From positions 98,633 to 162,632 of the forward strand of contig DASQAT010000006.1 of NCBI GenBank assembly GCA_035635555.1: a stretch of DNA of 64,000 bases, written 5' to 3'. The position numbers and the translations under genes were made by a program. Of the stretch, positions 19,851-28,872 are shown one piece after another. Every line of letters starts with the position of its first letter. Within the stretch, counting starts at the first letter, position 1. The stretch is from Candidatus Dormiibacterota bacterium. GTDB lineage: Bacteria > Acidobacteriota > Polarisedimenticolia > Gp22-AA2. Under the pieces are notes generated by a model, which saw only the letters and a program-made list of their open reading frames with translations, made no database searches and was not told the DNA's origin.

Positions 19851-22298
19851 GTGGGGACAGCGAACGTCACGACTCTGACCCGAACGTCGACGCGCCGGGA
19901 GAGTACCGCCTGCGCGGCGGCGCTCGTCGCGGCGCTCGTTCTCGGCGGCTGCGCCACGGGCCGGGCGTACCAGCAGGGCGAGAAGGAGATGTCCGCCCAG
20001 AACTACGACCGGGCCGTGCTGCTGTTCTCCAAGGCGGTCTCCACCAACCCCGAGAGCACGCGCTACAAGGTGGCGCTGTCACGCGCCAAGATGAAGGCGG
20101 CGCAGGACCATTTCGCCAAGGGGCAGGCGTACGTCAAGGCGGGCCGGGTCGAAGGGGCCATCGCCGAGTTCCAGCAGGCGGTCTACCTCGATCCCTCGCA
20201 CCAGTACGCCGCCAACGAGCTGTCCAAAGCGCTCGCCGAATGGCAGAAGCAGCAGAAACAGGACGAGTCGGACATGGAGAAGCTGAAGAGGCAGGCGAAG
20301 GAGGCCGCGCCCGGCCGCGTCGCCCCCCGCCTGAACCCGGCCTCGAACATTCCCATCGTCCTGCGCTTCAAGGACGAGACGGTCAAGAAAATCTACGACG
20401 CGGTCTCCAAGGCGTCCGGCATCAACTTCATCTACGACGAGAGGCTCGATCTCAACAAGAAGATCTCGATCGATCTCGCCGACGTGACGTTCGGGCAGGC
20501 GCTCGACACGCTCATGACTATGAACAAGCACTTCTTCAAGATCTGGGACGAGAACACCATCCTGATCGCCGACGACAACCAGCAGAAGCACAAGGAGTAC
20601 GACGACCTCGTCATCCAGACGTTCTACCTGAGCAACGCCGACGTCAAGGACGTGCAAGTCCTGTTGAGGACCCTCCTCGACGCGCGCCAGCTCGCCCAGA
20701 ACGACCGGCTCAACGCCATCACCATCCGCGACACCCCCGAACGCGTGCAGGTGGCCCAGAAGATCATCGAATCGAACGACAAGGCCAAGTCCGAGCTGAT
20801 CGTCGACATCGAGCTGCTGGAGATCAACCGGACCCTGCTGCAGAACCTCGGCATCGACCTGTTCGGACCGGGCGGCGGCAGCGGCAAGCAGCTCAACCTG
20901 ACCTACGGCTCCTCGAACCCCGTGCCGCTCAACAATCTCGATCTCCTGAAGCAGGCCGGCTCGTGGCTGCTGGGGCCAATCCCCGGTGTCGTGGTGAACT
21001 TCCTGAAAACCGACGCGGACGCCCAGGTGATCGCCAAGCCCCAGGTCCGGGTGACCGAGGGTGAGAAGGCCACGGTGCGCATCGGTGACCGGATCCCGAT
21101 CCCGACGACGACGTTCAACGCCGCACCGACGGTCGGCGGGACGGTCGGCGTGCCGATCACCTCGTTCACCTACCAGAACGTCGGGATCAACATCGACATC
21201 GAGCCGCGCGTGCACCATAACAAGGAGATCACCCTGAAGCTCAAGGTGGAGATCTCGTCGCTGGCCGGGCAGGTCTCCGCCGGCGGCGGACTGACGCAGC
21301 CGATCATCGGCACGCGCGAGATCGACACCACCATCCGTCTGAAGGACCAGGAGACCAACCTGCTCGCGGGTCTCATCCGCGAGGAGGAGCGCAAGTCGAT
21401 GAGCGGTGTCCCGGGCCTGTCCGACATCCCGGTGATCCGGCGGATCTTCGGGGAAAACGAGACCAACATCCAGCAGACCGACATCGTCCTGACCCTGACG
21501 CCCCACATCATCCGCATTCCGGACGTGACCGAGGAGGACCTGCTGCCGCTGTGGATCGGCACCGAGAGCGACATCGCGCTGCGCGGCGGGAGCAAGACCA
21601 GTCCGTTCGGCACGACGCCGTTCGAGGGGAAGGGGGAGGAGGAGGAAACCGCGCCGCTCCCGCCGCTCCCGGATCTCCCCGTCGAGGAGGCGCCGCCCGC
21701 GGGCGATGAGGAGACGCCGCAGGAGGGGGCGGCTACCGTGGTCGCTCCCGCCTCCGCCCCGGCTCCCACACCGGCCCAGGCTGCCCCGACGCCGCAACCC
21801 GCGCCACAGCCGACCCCCCCTCCGTCGTCGGCCACGGCCGTAACGCCGGAGCCCAGGCCGGGCGACGCGACCGGTCCGGCCACGGTGTATCTCAACCCGG
21901 CATTTCTCAACGTGCCGAAGGGGCAATACTTCACCGTCAGCGTGGCCATCCGATCGGCGACCGGCGTCGGCAGCGTGCCGTTCCATCTCCGGTACGACCC
22001 GCAGTATCTCGAATTCATCAACGCCTCCAGCGGGTCCTCCTTCCTGTCTCAGGACGGCGTCCAGCCCTTCGTCCTGGCGACCAAGGGGGCCGGAGGGAAC
22101 GAGGTGATCGTCGGGCTGTCGCGCGAGGGGAGCAAGCCGGGCGTGAGTGGATCGGGGGAGCTGATCGCCCTGACCTTCCGGGCCACCGGAGCGAAGACCG
22201 GGACGACGACGCTGAGCTTCACCGACATCACGGTCCTCGACCCGTCGGCCCAGCGGCTGCGGTTCGACAAGATGGGAATGACGGTGAACGTCCAGTAG
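19851..22298 (+). CDS. pilQ: Pilus secretin with C-terminal cohesin-like domain
   Basis: 815 residues from GTG 19851, chosen because GGGGAGGTGA lies at 19837-19846; a TTG at 19833 is in frame. It has a lipoprotein signal with the lipidated Cys near residue 34 ('LVLGGCATG'). Order: TPR-like repeats (~40-130), an STN/N0-type domain (~160-235), an N1-type domain, the secretin pore domain (~300-555, ending 'QQTDIVLTLTPHIIR'), a long Pro/Ala/Glu-rich linker, and a C-terminal beta domain (~677-815). The last shows 'FTVSVAIRSATGVGSVPFHL' and 'GELIALTFRATGAKTGTTTL', which read as a cohesin-type domain. It forms the outer-membrane channel. Confidence 0.9.
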   Translation: MGTANVTTLTRTSTRRESTACAAALVAALVLGGCATGRAYQQGEKEMSAQNYDRAVLLFSKAVSTNPESTRYKVALSRAKMKAAQDHFAKGQAYVKAGRVEGAIAEFQQAVYLDPSHQYAANELSKALAEWQKQQKQDESDMEKLKRQAKEAAPGRVAPRLNPASNIPIVLRFKDETVKKIYDAVSKASGINFIYDERLDLNKKISIDLADVTFGQALDTLMTMNKHFFKIWDENTILIADDNQQKHKEYDDLVIQTFYLSNADVKDVQVLLRTLLDARQLAQNDRLNAITIRDTPERVQVAQKIIESNDKAKSELIVDIELLEINRTLLQNLGIDLFGPGGGSGKQLNLTYGSSNPVPLNNLDLLKQAGSWLLGPIPGVVVNFLKTDADAQVIAKPQVRVTEGEKATVRIGDRIPIPTTTFNAAPTVGGTVGVPITSFTYQNVGINIDIEPRVHHNKEITLKLKVEISSLAGQVSAGGGLTQPIIGTREIDTTIRLKDQETNLLAGLIREEERKSMSGVPGLSDIPVIRRIFGENETNIQQTDIVLTLTPHIIRIPDVTEEDLLPLWIGTESDIALRGGSKTSPFGTTPFEGKGEEEETAPLPPLPDLPVEEAPPAGDEETPQEGAATVVAPASAPAPTPAQAAPTPQPAPQPTPPPSSATAVTPEPRPGDATGPATVYLNPAFLNVPKGQYFTVSVAIRSATGVGSVPFHLRYDPQYLEFINASSGSSFLSQDGVQPFVLATKGAGGNEVIVGLSREGSKPGVSGSGELIALTFRATGAKTGTTTLSFTDITVLDPSAQRLRFDKMGMTVNVQ

Positions 22299-22304
22299 AA
22301 AGGA

Positions 22305-22796
22305 ATGCCGAGGCGGGAGATGCGGTTGCATGGTTCGAAGTCGGCTGCGGGCGTCACCCTCGTCGAGCTGGTGGTGACCATCGCCGTGCTGTCGATCATC
22401 GCCGGGGCGCTGGTGCCGATCGCCAAGTTCGCCGTGAAGCGCCAGAAGGAGCTCGAGCTGCGGCGCGACCTGAGGACCATGCGCACGGCCATCGACTTGT
22501 ACAAAAAGTTCTGCGACACCGGTGTCATCCAGAAGAGCGGCGTCGATTCGGAGTGCTACCCGCCCGATCTCGACACGCTGGTCGACGGCGTCGAGAAGAC
22601 GGGGGCGCTGGGGCAGAAGATCAAGTTCCTGCGCCGCGTCCCGATCGACCCGATGACCAGCACGAAGGACTGGGGGATGCGGTCGTTCCAGGACGAGGCG
22701 GACTCGACCTCATGGGGGCACGAGAACGTCTACGACGTGTACACCACGTCGCAGGGGAAGGCGCTGGACGGCAAGACGCAGTACAAGGACTGGTGA
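22305..22796 (+). CDS. GspG-type pseudopilin
   Basis: 163 residues. A class III signal 'AGVTLVELVVTIAVLSIIAG' has prepilin peptidase cleavage predicted before Val or after Ala-Gly, with the conserved Glu at +5 of the mature region. A long N-terminal helix follows ('RQKELELRRDLRTMRTAIDLYKK' in shape) and a GspG-like C-terminus ending '...KTQYKDW'. It would be processed at the inner membrane and assembled by PilB/PilC. The start may be ATG 22305 or ATG 22320; neither has ideal spacing. It is followed by a second pseudopilin after one base. Confidence 0.88.
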   Translation: MPRREMRLHGSKSAAGVTLVELVVTIAVLSIIAGALVPIAKFAVKRQKELELRRDLRTMRTAIDLYKKFCDTGVIQKSGVDSECYPPDLDTLVDGVEKTGALGQKIKFLRRVPIDPMTSTKDWGMRSFQDEADSTSWGHENVYDVYTTSQGKALDGKTQYKDW

Positions 22797-22797
22797 G

Positions 22798-23196
22798 ATG
22801 CGGGACGAGAAGGGATTCACCCTCATCGAGCTTCTGATCGTCGTCGCGATCATCGGCATCATCGCCGGCATCGCGGTGGTGCAGCTGCAGAACGCCCCGA
22901 AGAAGGCGCGCGAGTCGGTCCTCAAGGAGGACCTGTACGCCCTGCGCGACTGCATCGACCAGTACTTCGCGGACAAGGGGAAGTACCCGGAATCGCTCGA
23001 GACGCTCGTCGAGGAGAACTACCTGCGCAAGCTGCCGGCCGATCCGATCACCGGGTCGTCCGAGAGCTGGCAGGTCGTGCACGCCGAGGCCGACGACGAG
23101 GACTCGACGGACCCCTCCGCGACCGCCGGCATCATCGACGTGAAGAGCGGCGCCGAGGGTTCGGCCCTCGACGGAACGAGATACAGCGACTGGTGA
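22798..23196 (+). CDS. GspG-type major pseudopilin
   Basis: 132 residues with the textbook prepilin motif 'KGFTLIELLIVVAIIGIIAG' (cleavage after Gly, Glu at +5). The GspG body contains 'LKEDLYALRDCIDQYFADKG' and 'LPADPITGSSESW', and the terminus '...GTRYSDW' is typical of GspG. It is the best candidate for the major subunit of the filament built by this cluster. It lies one base after the previous pseudopilin's stop, clearly in the same operon. Confidence 0.93.
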   Translation: MRDEKGFTLIELLIVVAIIGIIAGIAVVQLQNAPKKARESVLKEDLYALRDCIDQYFADKGKYPESLETLVEENYLRKLPADPITGSSESWQVVHAEADDEDSTDPSATAGIIDVKSGAEGSALDGTRYSDW

Positions 23197-23208
23197 GGGA
23201 GAACGACG

Positions 23209-23237
23209 TTGTGGAGGCCTCTCGCGGGGCGTATATT
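23209..23237 (+). promoter_or_regulatory. Candidate promoter for the Ig-like lipoprotein gene
   Basis: TTGTGG (23209-23214), 17 bases, TATATT (23232-23237), 22 bases before the ATG at 23259. It would let this gene be expressed apart from the pilus operon. Confidence 0.4.
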
Positions 23238-23258
23238 CCGACGAAGGAGTCCAGAGTG

Positions 23259-24095
23259 ATGACGACAATTCTGAAACGTTACCCGGCGCGGGTCGCGGCC
23301 TTCATCGCGGTGGCCGCCGTCGCCGCGTGTCAATCCAGCGACAAGCTCCCGCCCAAGGGATCGACGGTCACGGTGGCGGCAAACCCCGCGACCATCCCGC
23401 TGGCAACCGCCGCGGAGTGTGGCAGTCTTCTAGGCGTGACGACCTGCGGGACAGCCGACATCGTCGCCACGGTCGCAAGCGAGTTGGGCGTCCCGCTTCC
23501 CGGCCAGGATGTCCGCTTCAGCAGCACAGCCGGCTTCCTTTACACCGGCTCCGCATTGAGCCCCGTGAACGCCGCCAACATTCCGATTCGGACCGACAGA
23601 TTCGGTAACGCGAATGTCAGTCTGACTACGTCAACAACGGCCACGGTGACCGCCAAGTCCGGAGCGGCCTCCGGGACTCTGACGATCAACACGGTATCCG
23701 GCAACCTCAGTTCGATCCTGCTGAATATCGACATTAGCACCAGCGGATGTTCCACAAAGGGTCTCAGCATCGATAGCTGCGGCCAGATAGTCTGCTTTAA
23801 GGCGACGGCTGTGGATTCCACCGGCAAGGGCATTCAGGGGGTTCCACTCGTTTTCAAGCTTCAGAACAACACTTCGTCCGATGGGAAGACGTTCAACGTG
23901 ACCTTTACCAATTCTTCCACGACGACGAATACCAACGGCGACGCTTTCGCCCAGTTCACGCCGGATAACACGTGCTCGGCCCAGTGCAGCCAGAGCCAGA
24001 ACGGCGGCAAGAGTTGCGTTGGGGAGATCGTCTGCACGACACAGGGAGGAACGTTCCAAAGTAACACGCTGCAATTGAATATCGGAATTCAGTAA
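23259..24095 (+). CDS. Putative lipoprotein with Ig-like (invasin/Big-1-like) repeats
   Basis: 278 residues. The signal peptide ends in a lipobox-like 'VAAVAACQS'. The rest is Ser/Thr-rich beta sequence with two repeat-like units reading 'TVAANPATIPLATAAECGS' and 'FKATAVDSTGKGIQGVPLVF', close to bacterial Ig-like domain 1 patterns ('V-x-D-x-x-G-x-P-V-x-G-V-x-V'). It contains many Cys residues, probably paired in the periplasm or at the surface. Base composition is visibly more AT-rich than its neighbours, which suggests later acquisition. ATG 23259 follows AAGGAG at 23244-23249; GTG 23256 is adjacent. Role unknown; position suggests a pilus-associated surface protein. Confidence 0.7.
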   Translation: MTTILKRYPARVAAFIAVAAVAACQSSDKLPPKGSTVTVAANPATIPLATAAECGSLLGVTTCGTADIVATVASELGVPLPGQDVRFSSTAGFLYTGSALSPVNAANIPIRTDRFGNANVSLTTSTTATVTAKSGAASGTLTINTVSGNLSSILLNIDISTSGCSTKGLSIDSCGQIVCFKATAVDSTGKGIQGVPLVFKLQNNTSSDGKTFNVTFTNSSTTTNTNGDAFAQFTPDNTCSAQCSQSQNGGKSCVGEIVCTTQGGTFQSNTLQLNIGIQ

Positions 24096-24113
24096 AGAGG
24101 AGAGTCAGCGACA

Positions 24114-25097
24114 ATGGCCGCCCGTCCAAGTAACGAGTCCGGCGCCATCCTGATCGTCTTCATGGTGACGCTCGCGGTCGCCGCGATCGCGCTCGGCGCG
24201 GCGGTGCAGGCCTGGTCCACGACCTGGAGGCGGGAGAACGAAGAAGAGCTGATCTTCCGCGGCAACCAGTATGTGGACGGGATCATCGCCTACCGCAAGG
24301 AGCACGGCGGACAATTCCCGCTCACGCTGGAGGATCTCTTCAAGCCGGGGCCGCGCCGCCTGCGGTACATCCGCAGGCTCTACAAGGATCCGATCGTCCC
24401 GGACGGCAAGTGGGGGCTCCTGTACCTGATGCCGGGCGGACAGGGGGTGTACGACCCGAAGGCGGCCGAGAAGGCGAAGGCCAAGGCGTCGAAGGACTGG
24501 GGCTCCGGCTGGGAGAGCGCCGGGACTGGGGATCTGGCGCAGGGACAGGTGCAGGGGCAGATGCCGGGTGTGACGCCGATCGGGATGAATCCGAACGGAT
24601 CGGGAATCCCCGGGACCGGCGGAATGCCGGCCGGCTCGCTGCCGCCACCCGCCATCCAGGGCGGTCTGCCGTCGATCCCGACGGCTCCCCAGGGGGGCAT
24701 CGAGAACGGCAAGGAGTCGGTCAGCGAGCCGACGATAGGCTGGCCGATCATCGGGGTGATCAGCCGCGCCATCGGCAAGGCGTCCGAGGACACTTACAAG
24801 ATCTACAAGGGGCACGAGCACGTGGATGAGTGGCAGTTCCAGGTCTTCGACCGCGGTGAGCAGATCCAGCAGCCCGGCAACCCGGCGGCCCGCCCCGCAC
24901 CGGTGGGTGCGGGTCCCGGGTACGGCGGGAAGTATCCAATCCAGGGAATCATGGGCGACCAGAACCGGCGCGGGCCGATGGGCATGGGCGGACCTGGCGC
25001 CCAGCCAGGATGGGGCCAGCCAAATAATTGGCCGCCGGGCCGGACCACACCCACCCGGCAGGACCAGGGTGGCAACAACAATAACAACCCGCCGTGA
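24114..25097 (+). CDS. Pseudopilin-like protein with Gly/Pro-rich tail
   Basis: 327 residues. The N-terminus has the layout of a class III prepilin ('ESGAILIVFMVTLAVAAIALG') but lacks the usual F-T-L-I-E sequence. 'WSTTWRRENEEELIFRG' and 'YVDGIIAYRKEHGGQFP' follow, seen in a group of type II secretion-associated pseudopilin-like proteins. After residue 120 it becomes Gly/Pro/Asn-rich and low complexity, ending in a run of Asn. Whether prepilin peptidase cleaves it is doubtful because the +5 Glu is missing. It closes the pilus cluster. Confidence 0.7.
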   Translation: MAARPSNESGAILIVFMVTLAVAAIALGAAVQAWSTTWRRENEEELIFRGNQYVDGIIAYRKEHGGQFPLTLEDLFKPGPRRLRYIRRLYKDPIVPDGKWGLLYLMPGGQGVYDPKAAEKAKAKASKDWGSGWESAGTGDLAQGQVQGQMPGVTPIGMNPNGSGIPGTGGMPAGSLPPPAIQGGLPSIPTAPQGGIENGKESVSEPTIGWPIIGVISRAIGKASEDTYKIYKGHEHVDEWQFQVFDRGEQIQQPGNPAARPAPVGAGPGYGGKYPIQGIMGDQNRRGPMGMGGPGAQPGWGQPNNWPPGRTTPTRQDQGGNNNNNPP

Positions 25098-25149
25098 CAA
25101 GCAGCCGCCGGACGATGTTTTACGCGCCGCGACATGGGCGATCCGGGCG

Positions 25150-25179
25150 TTGACAGGGAATGCGCTTCGCTGGTCTAAT
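25150..25179 (+). promoter_or_regulatory. Promoter of the lysC-thr operon
   Basis: Perfect TTGACA (25150-25155), 18 bases, TCTAAT (25174-25179). Transcription would begin near 25186, leaving an ~87-base leader that contains a short ORF and a terminator before lysC. Confidence 0.6.
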
Positions 25180-25192
25180 CCTTTTCTCCTGA

Positions 25193-25276
25193 ATGCTCCG
25201 GGTCAAAGCGCGCCTCTTGAAGGGGAGGGAGCGATCCTCCCCTCGATTTTTTTTTGGGACGGAATCGGGACCATGA
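25193..25276 (+). CDS. Possible leader peptide ORF upstream of lysC
   Basis: ATG 25193 opens a 27-codon ORF that runs through the terminator and ends at a TGA (25274-25276) overlapping the lysC ATG (ATGA). The peptide begins M-L-R-V-K-A-R-L-L-K and has F-F-F over the T-run. It is not rich in Thr, Ile or Lys, so classical amino-acid attenuation is not indicated. If translated, ribosomes passing the hairpin could favour read-through. No clear ribosome-binding site is seen, so it may be chance. Confidence 0.3.
   Translation: MLRVKARLLKGRERSSPRFFFGTESGP
25222..25255 (+). terminator. Rho-independent terminator in the lysC leader
   Basis: A 7-bp GC stem, GGGGAGG (25222-25228) with CCTCCCC (25236-25242), loop of 7, followed by nine T at 25247-25255. 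It lies downstream of the lysC promoter and 18 bases before the lysC start, the arrangement of an attenuator. It may instead terminate read-through from the pilus cluster. Confidence 0.7.
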
Positions 25277-26730
25277 TCGTCATGAAATTCGGCGGCACCT
25301 CGCTGGCGGGGGCCGCGCAGATAAGACAGGTCGGGTCGATCGTCAGGCGGTTCGCGCGCTCGAAGCCCGTGGTCGTGGTCTCGGCCATGGCGGGCGTCAC
25401 CGACGACCTGATCCTCCTCGCCGAGACCTCGGTCGCGGGGCTGCCGCGCGACGTCAGCGCGAGGCTCGATCGCCTGCAACGGCGCCACCGGCGCGAGGCG
25501 CGCCTCCTCGGCCTGAGCGACGGCTCCGGCAGCCGGCTGGAGAGGGAGTTCGAGGCGCTGTTCAGCGAGCTGGAGGGGGTCTGCCACGGCGTTCTCCTGC
25601 TGCGCGAGCTGAGCCGGAGATCGCTCGATCTCATCTCCTCGTTCGGCGAGAGGCTGTCGGCCCTCCTGGTCACGGATCACCTGCGCGCGATCGGCCTGAA
25701 GGCGCAATACGCGGACGCGCGCGACCACATCGTCACGGACGAGAGCCACGGCGCCGCCGTCGTCGACTTCGACGCGACGAACCGCGGGCTTCGAAAGGGG
25801 ATCCTGCCGGTCGTGCGAAGAGGGGAGATCCCGGTCGTCACCGGCTTCATCGGCCGCACGCGCAGCGGCGCGACGACGACCCTGGGGCGGAGCGGCTCGG
25901 ACTACACCGCCTCGATCCTGGGCGGGGCCCTGCGCGCGAATGAGGTCTGGATCTGGAAGGAAGTGGACGGCGTGTGCACGGCCGACCCGAATCTGGTCAA
26001 GAGCGCCCGCGTCGTGGCGCGGATCTCCTACCAGGAGGCGGCGGAGATGGCGCATTACGGCGCGGAGGTCATCCACCCGAAGACCATGATGCCGGCGCGG
26101 CGCAACCGCATCCCGATCCGGATCAAGAACACCTTCAAGCCGGACGCCCCGGGCACCCTGATCACGGCGCGCCCCGGCGCGCGCGGCGCCGCCCCGCTCC
26201 TGGTCAGCAGCATCGACGGAATGGCGCTGGTCACGGTCGAGGGGACCGGGATCTTCGGCCAGCCCGGGATGATCCTGAGGCTCCTGACGCCCGTCGCGAA
26301 CGCCGGAACGAACATCTACATGATCTCGATGTCGTCCTCCGAGTACAACATCTCGTTCGCCATCCTGCAGCACGACCTCGACAAGACCCTCAAGGCGCTG
26401 GAGAAGGACTTCCGCGACCGGGGTCTTCTGGGCGAGCAGGTGGCGCGCATCACGGTCGAGCGCGACATGTGCGCCATCGCGGTGGTCGGCGCCGGGATGA
26501 AGGGGCAGCACGGCATCGCCGGCCGGGTGTTCAGCGCGCTGGGAGATTCGAACGTGAACGTCGTGGCGATCGCCCAGGGATCGTCCGAGTACAACATCAC
26601 CGTCATCATCAAGGGGCGCGACATGAAACAGGGCGTGCGGGCGATCCACGACCGGCTGAACGTCGGCCGCGCCGCCGCACGGCGCCCCCGGCGTCCCCCG
26701 CTCCGGCTGGTCTCGGGCCGGGGCCGCTGA
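25273..26730 (+). CDS. lysC: Aspartate kinase
   Basis: 485 residues. The kinase domain (1-~290) shows 'MKFGGTSLAG', 'VVVSAMAGVTDDL', 'SFGERLSA' and 'GRSGSDYTASILGGAL'. Two ACT domains follow (from about 310, with 'GTGIFGQPGMILRLLTPVANA' in shape, and about 395), the usual site of feedback inhibition by lysine and/or threonine. It makes aspartyl phosphate, the first step to threonine, methionine and lysine. ATG 25273 overlaps a possible leader ORF; ATG 25282 also fits. The C-terminus has an extra Arg-rich tail of ~20 residues. First gene of lysC-hom-asd-thrB-thrC. Confidence 0.96.
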   Translation: MIVMKFGGTSLAGAAQIRQVGSIVRRFARSKPVVVVSAMAGVTDDLILLAETSVAGLPRDVSARLDRLQRRHRREARLLGLSDGSGSRLEREFEALFSELEGVCHGVLLLRELSRRSLDLISSFGERLSALLVTDHLRAIGLKAQYADARDHIVTDESHGAAVVDFDATNRGLRKGILPVVRRGEIPVVTGFIGRTRSGATTTLGRSGSDYTASILGGALRANEVWIWKEVDGVCTADPNLVKSARVVARISYQEAAEMAHYGAEVIHPKTMMPARRNRIPIRIKNTFKPDAPGTLITARPGARGAAPLLVSSIDGMALVTVEGTGIFGQPGMILRLLTPVANAGTNIYMISMSSSEYNISFAILQHDLDKTLKALEKDFRDRGLLGEQVARITVERDMCAIAVVGAGMKGQHGIAGRVFSALGDSNVNVVAIAQGSSEYNITVIIKGRDMKQGVRAIHDRLNVGRAAARRPRRPPLRLVSGRGR

Positions 26731-26739
26731 GGCCGTGCG

Positions 26740-27801
26740 GTGAGGCTGTCTCTCGTCCAGCTCGGCAAGGGGACGGTCGGCCGGGCGCTCATCGGGCAGG
26801 TGAGAGAGCAGCGCGAGGCTCTCGCGAAGCGGCTCGGCGTCGAGCTGGTGTACGCGGGGATCGCGGGCCGGCGCTCGGGGGCGTTCGAGCCGGACGGGCT
26901 CGACCTCGACCGCTGGGAGAAGCGGGTCGAGACGGGTGGCACCGACGGACGCACCATCCTGAAAGGGGCGCTGGGGGTCCTGTCCGGCCCGGCGGTGCTC
27001 ATCGACGCGACCGCCGAGGAGGGAATGACGGCGCCGTACCTCGAGGCGCTGTCGGCCGGCCTGCACGTGGTCTCCTGCAACAAGAAGCCGCTGGCGGGAC
27101 CGCTCGAGGAGTACCGCGCCGTCAAGGAGGCGGCGCGCAGGAAGCGGCGCTTCTGGCTGTACGAGGTGTCGGTCGGAGCGGGTCTCCCGGTGCTCGGGAC
27201 GCTGCGGAACCTCCTGGACAGCGGCGACCGGCTGGAGTCGGTCGAAGGGTGCTTCTCCGGCACGCTCAATTACCTGTGCGCCGGGCTCGATGCGGGAGAA
27301 AAGTTCTCGGAAGTCCTTGCGCGCGCCTCTGAATTGGGGTACACGGAACCGGACCCCAGGGACGACCTGGGTGGGATGGACGTCGCCCGGAAGGGGCTGA
27401 TCCTGGCGCGCGAGGCCGGGCGCGACCTCGAGGCAAAGGACGTCCGGCTCGAGCCGTTCTGTGCCGTCGATCGGCGTGGCGAGGCGTCCCGGTTCATCGC
27501 GGAATCGACGGCGCTCGACGCCGAGATGGCGCGCAGGTGGAAGGCGGCGGAGGCGAAGGGAGCCCGCCTGCGCTACGTGGCGACCATCGACGGCGGCTGC
27601 GCGGCTTCCCTCAGGGAGGTCCCGGCCGACTCGGCGCTCGGCCGTCTGTCCGGTCCGGAGAATATTTTCGTGTTCCGCACGGAACGGTACGCGCAGAATC
27701 CGCTGGTGGTCTCGGGGCCCGGCGCGGGGCCCCAGGTGACGGCGGCCGGGGCGTTCGCCGACGTCATCACGGTGGCGCGATCGATCGTCGGGACGGCGTG
27801 A
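26740..27801 (+). CDS. hom: Homoserine dehydrogenase
   Basis: 353 residues, similar in length to the dehydrogenase half of ThrA and to homologues without an ACT domain. The N-terminal NAD(P) segment is 'SLVQLGKGTVGRALIGQV'. Catalytic-domain motifs are 'VSCNKKPLAGP', 'YEVSVGAGLPVLGTL' and 'GCFSGTLNYL', and 'ELGYTEPDPRDDLGGMDVARK' matches the family signature. It reduces aspartate semialdehyde to homoserine. Lack of an ACT domain implies feedback control rests on LysC. GTG start at 26740. Confidence 0.96.
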   Translation: MRLSLVQLGKGTVGRALIGQVREQREALAKRLGVELVYAGIAGRRSGAFEPDGLDLDRWEKRVETGGTDGRTILKGALGVLSGPAVLIDATAEEGMTAPYLEALSAGLHVVSCNKKPLAGPLEEYRAVKEAARRKRRFWLYEVSVGAGLPVLGTLRNLLDSGDRLESVEGCFSGTLNYLCAGLDAGEKFSEVLARASELGYTEPDPRDDLGGMDVARKGLILAREAGRDLEAKDVRLEPFCAVDRRGEASRFIAESTALDAEMARRWKAAEAKGARLRYVATIDGGCAASLREVPADSALGRLSGPENIFVFRTERYAQNPLVVSGPGAGPQVTAAGAFADVITVARSIVGTA

Positions 27802-27828
27802 GACGGCAGGTGGAGACGGGAGGCGGGT

Positions 27829-28868
<1,040 letters not shown>

Positions 28869-28872
<4 letters not shown>

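Noticed and set aside
20240..21064. 274-codon plus-strand ORF in another frame of the secretin gene
   Set aside because: Arg/His/Gln-rich frame-shift shadow of pilQ with no domain.
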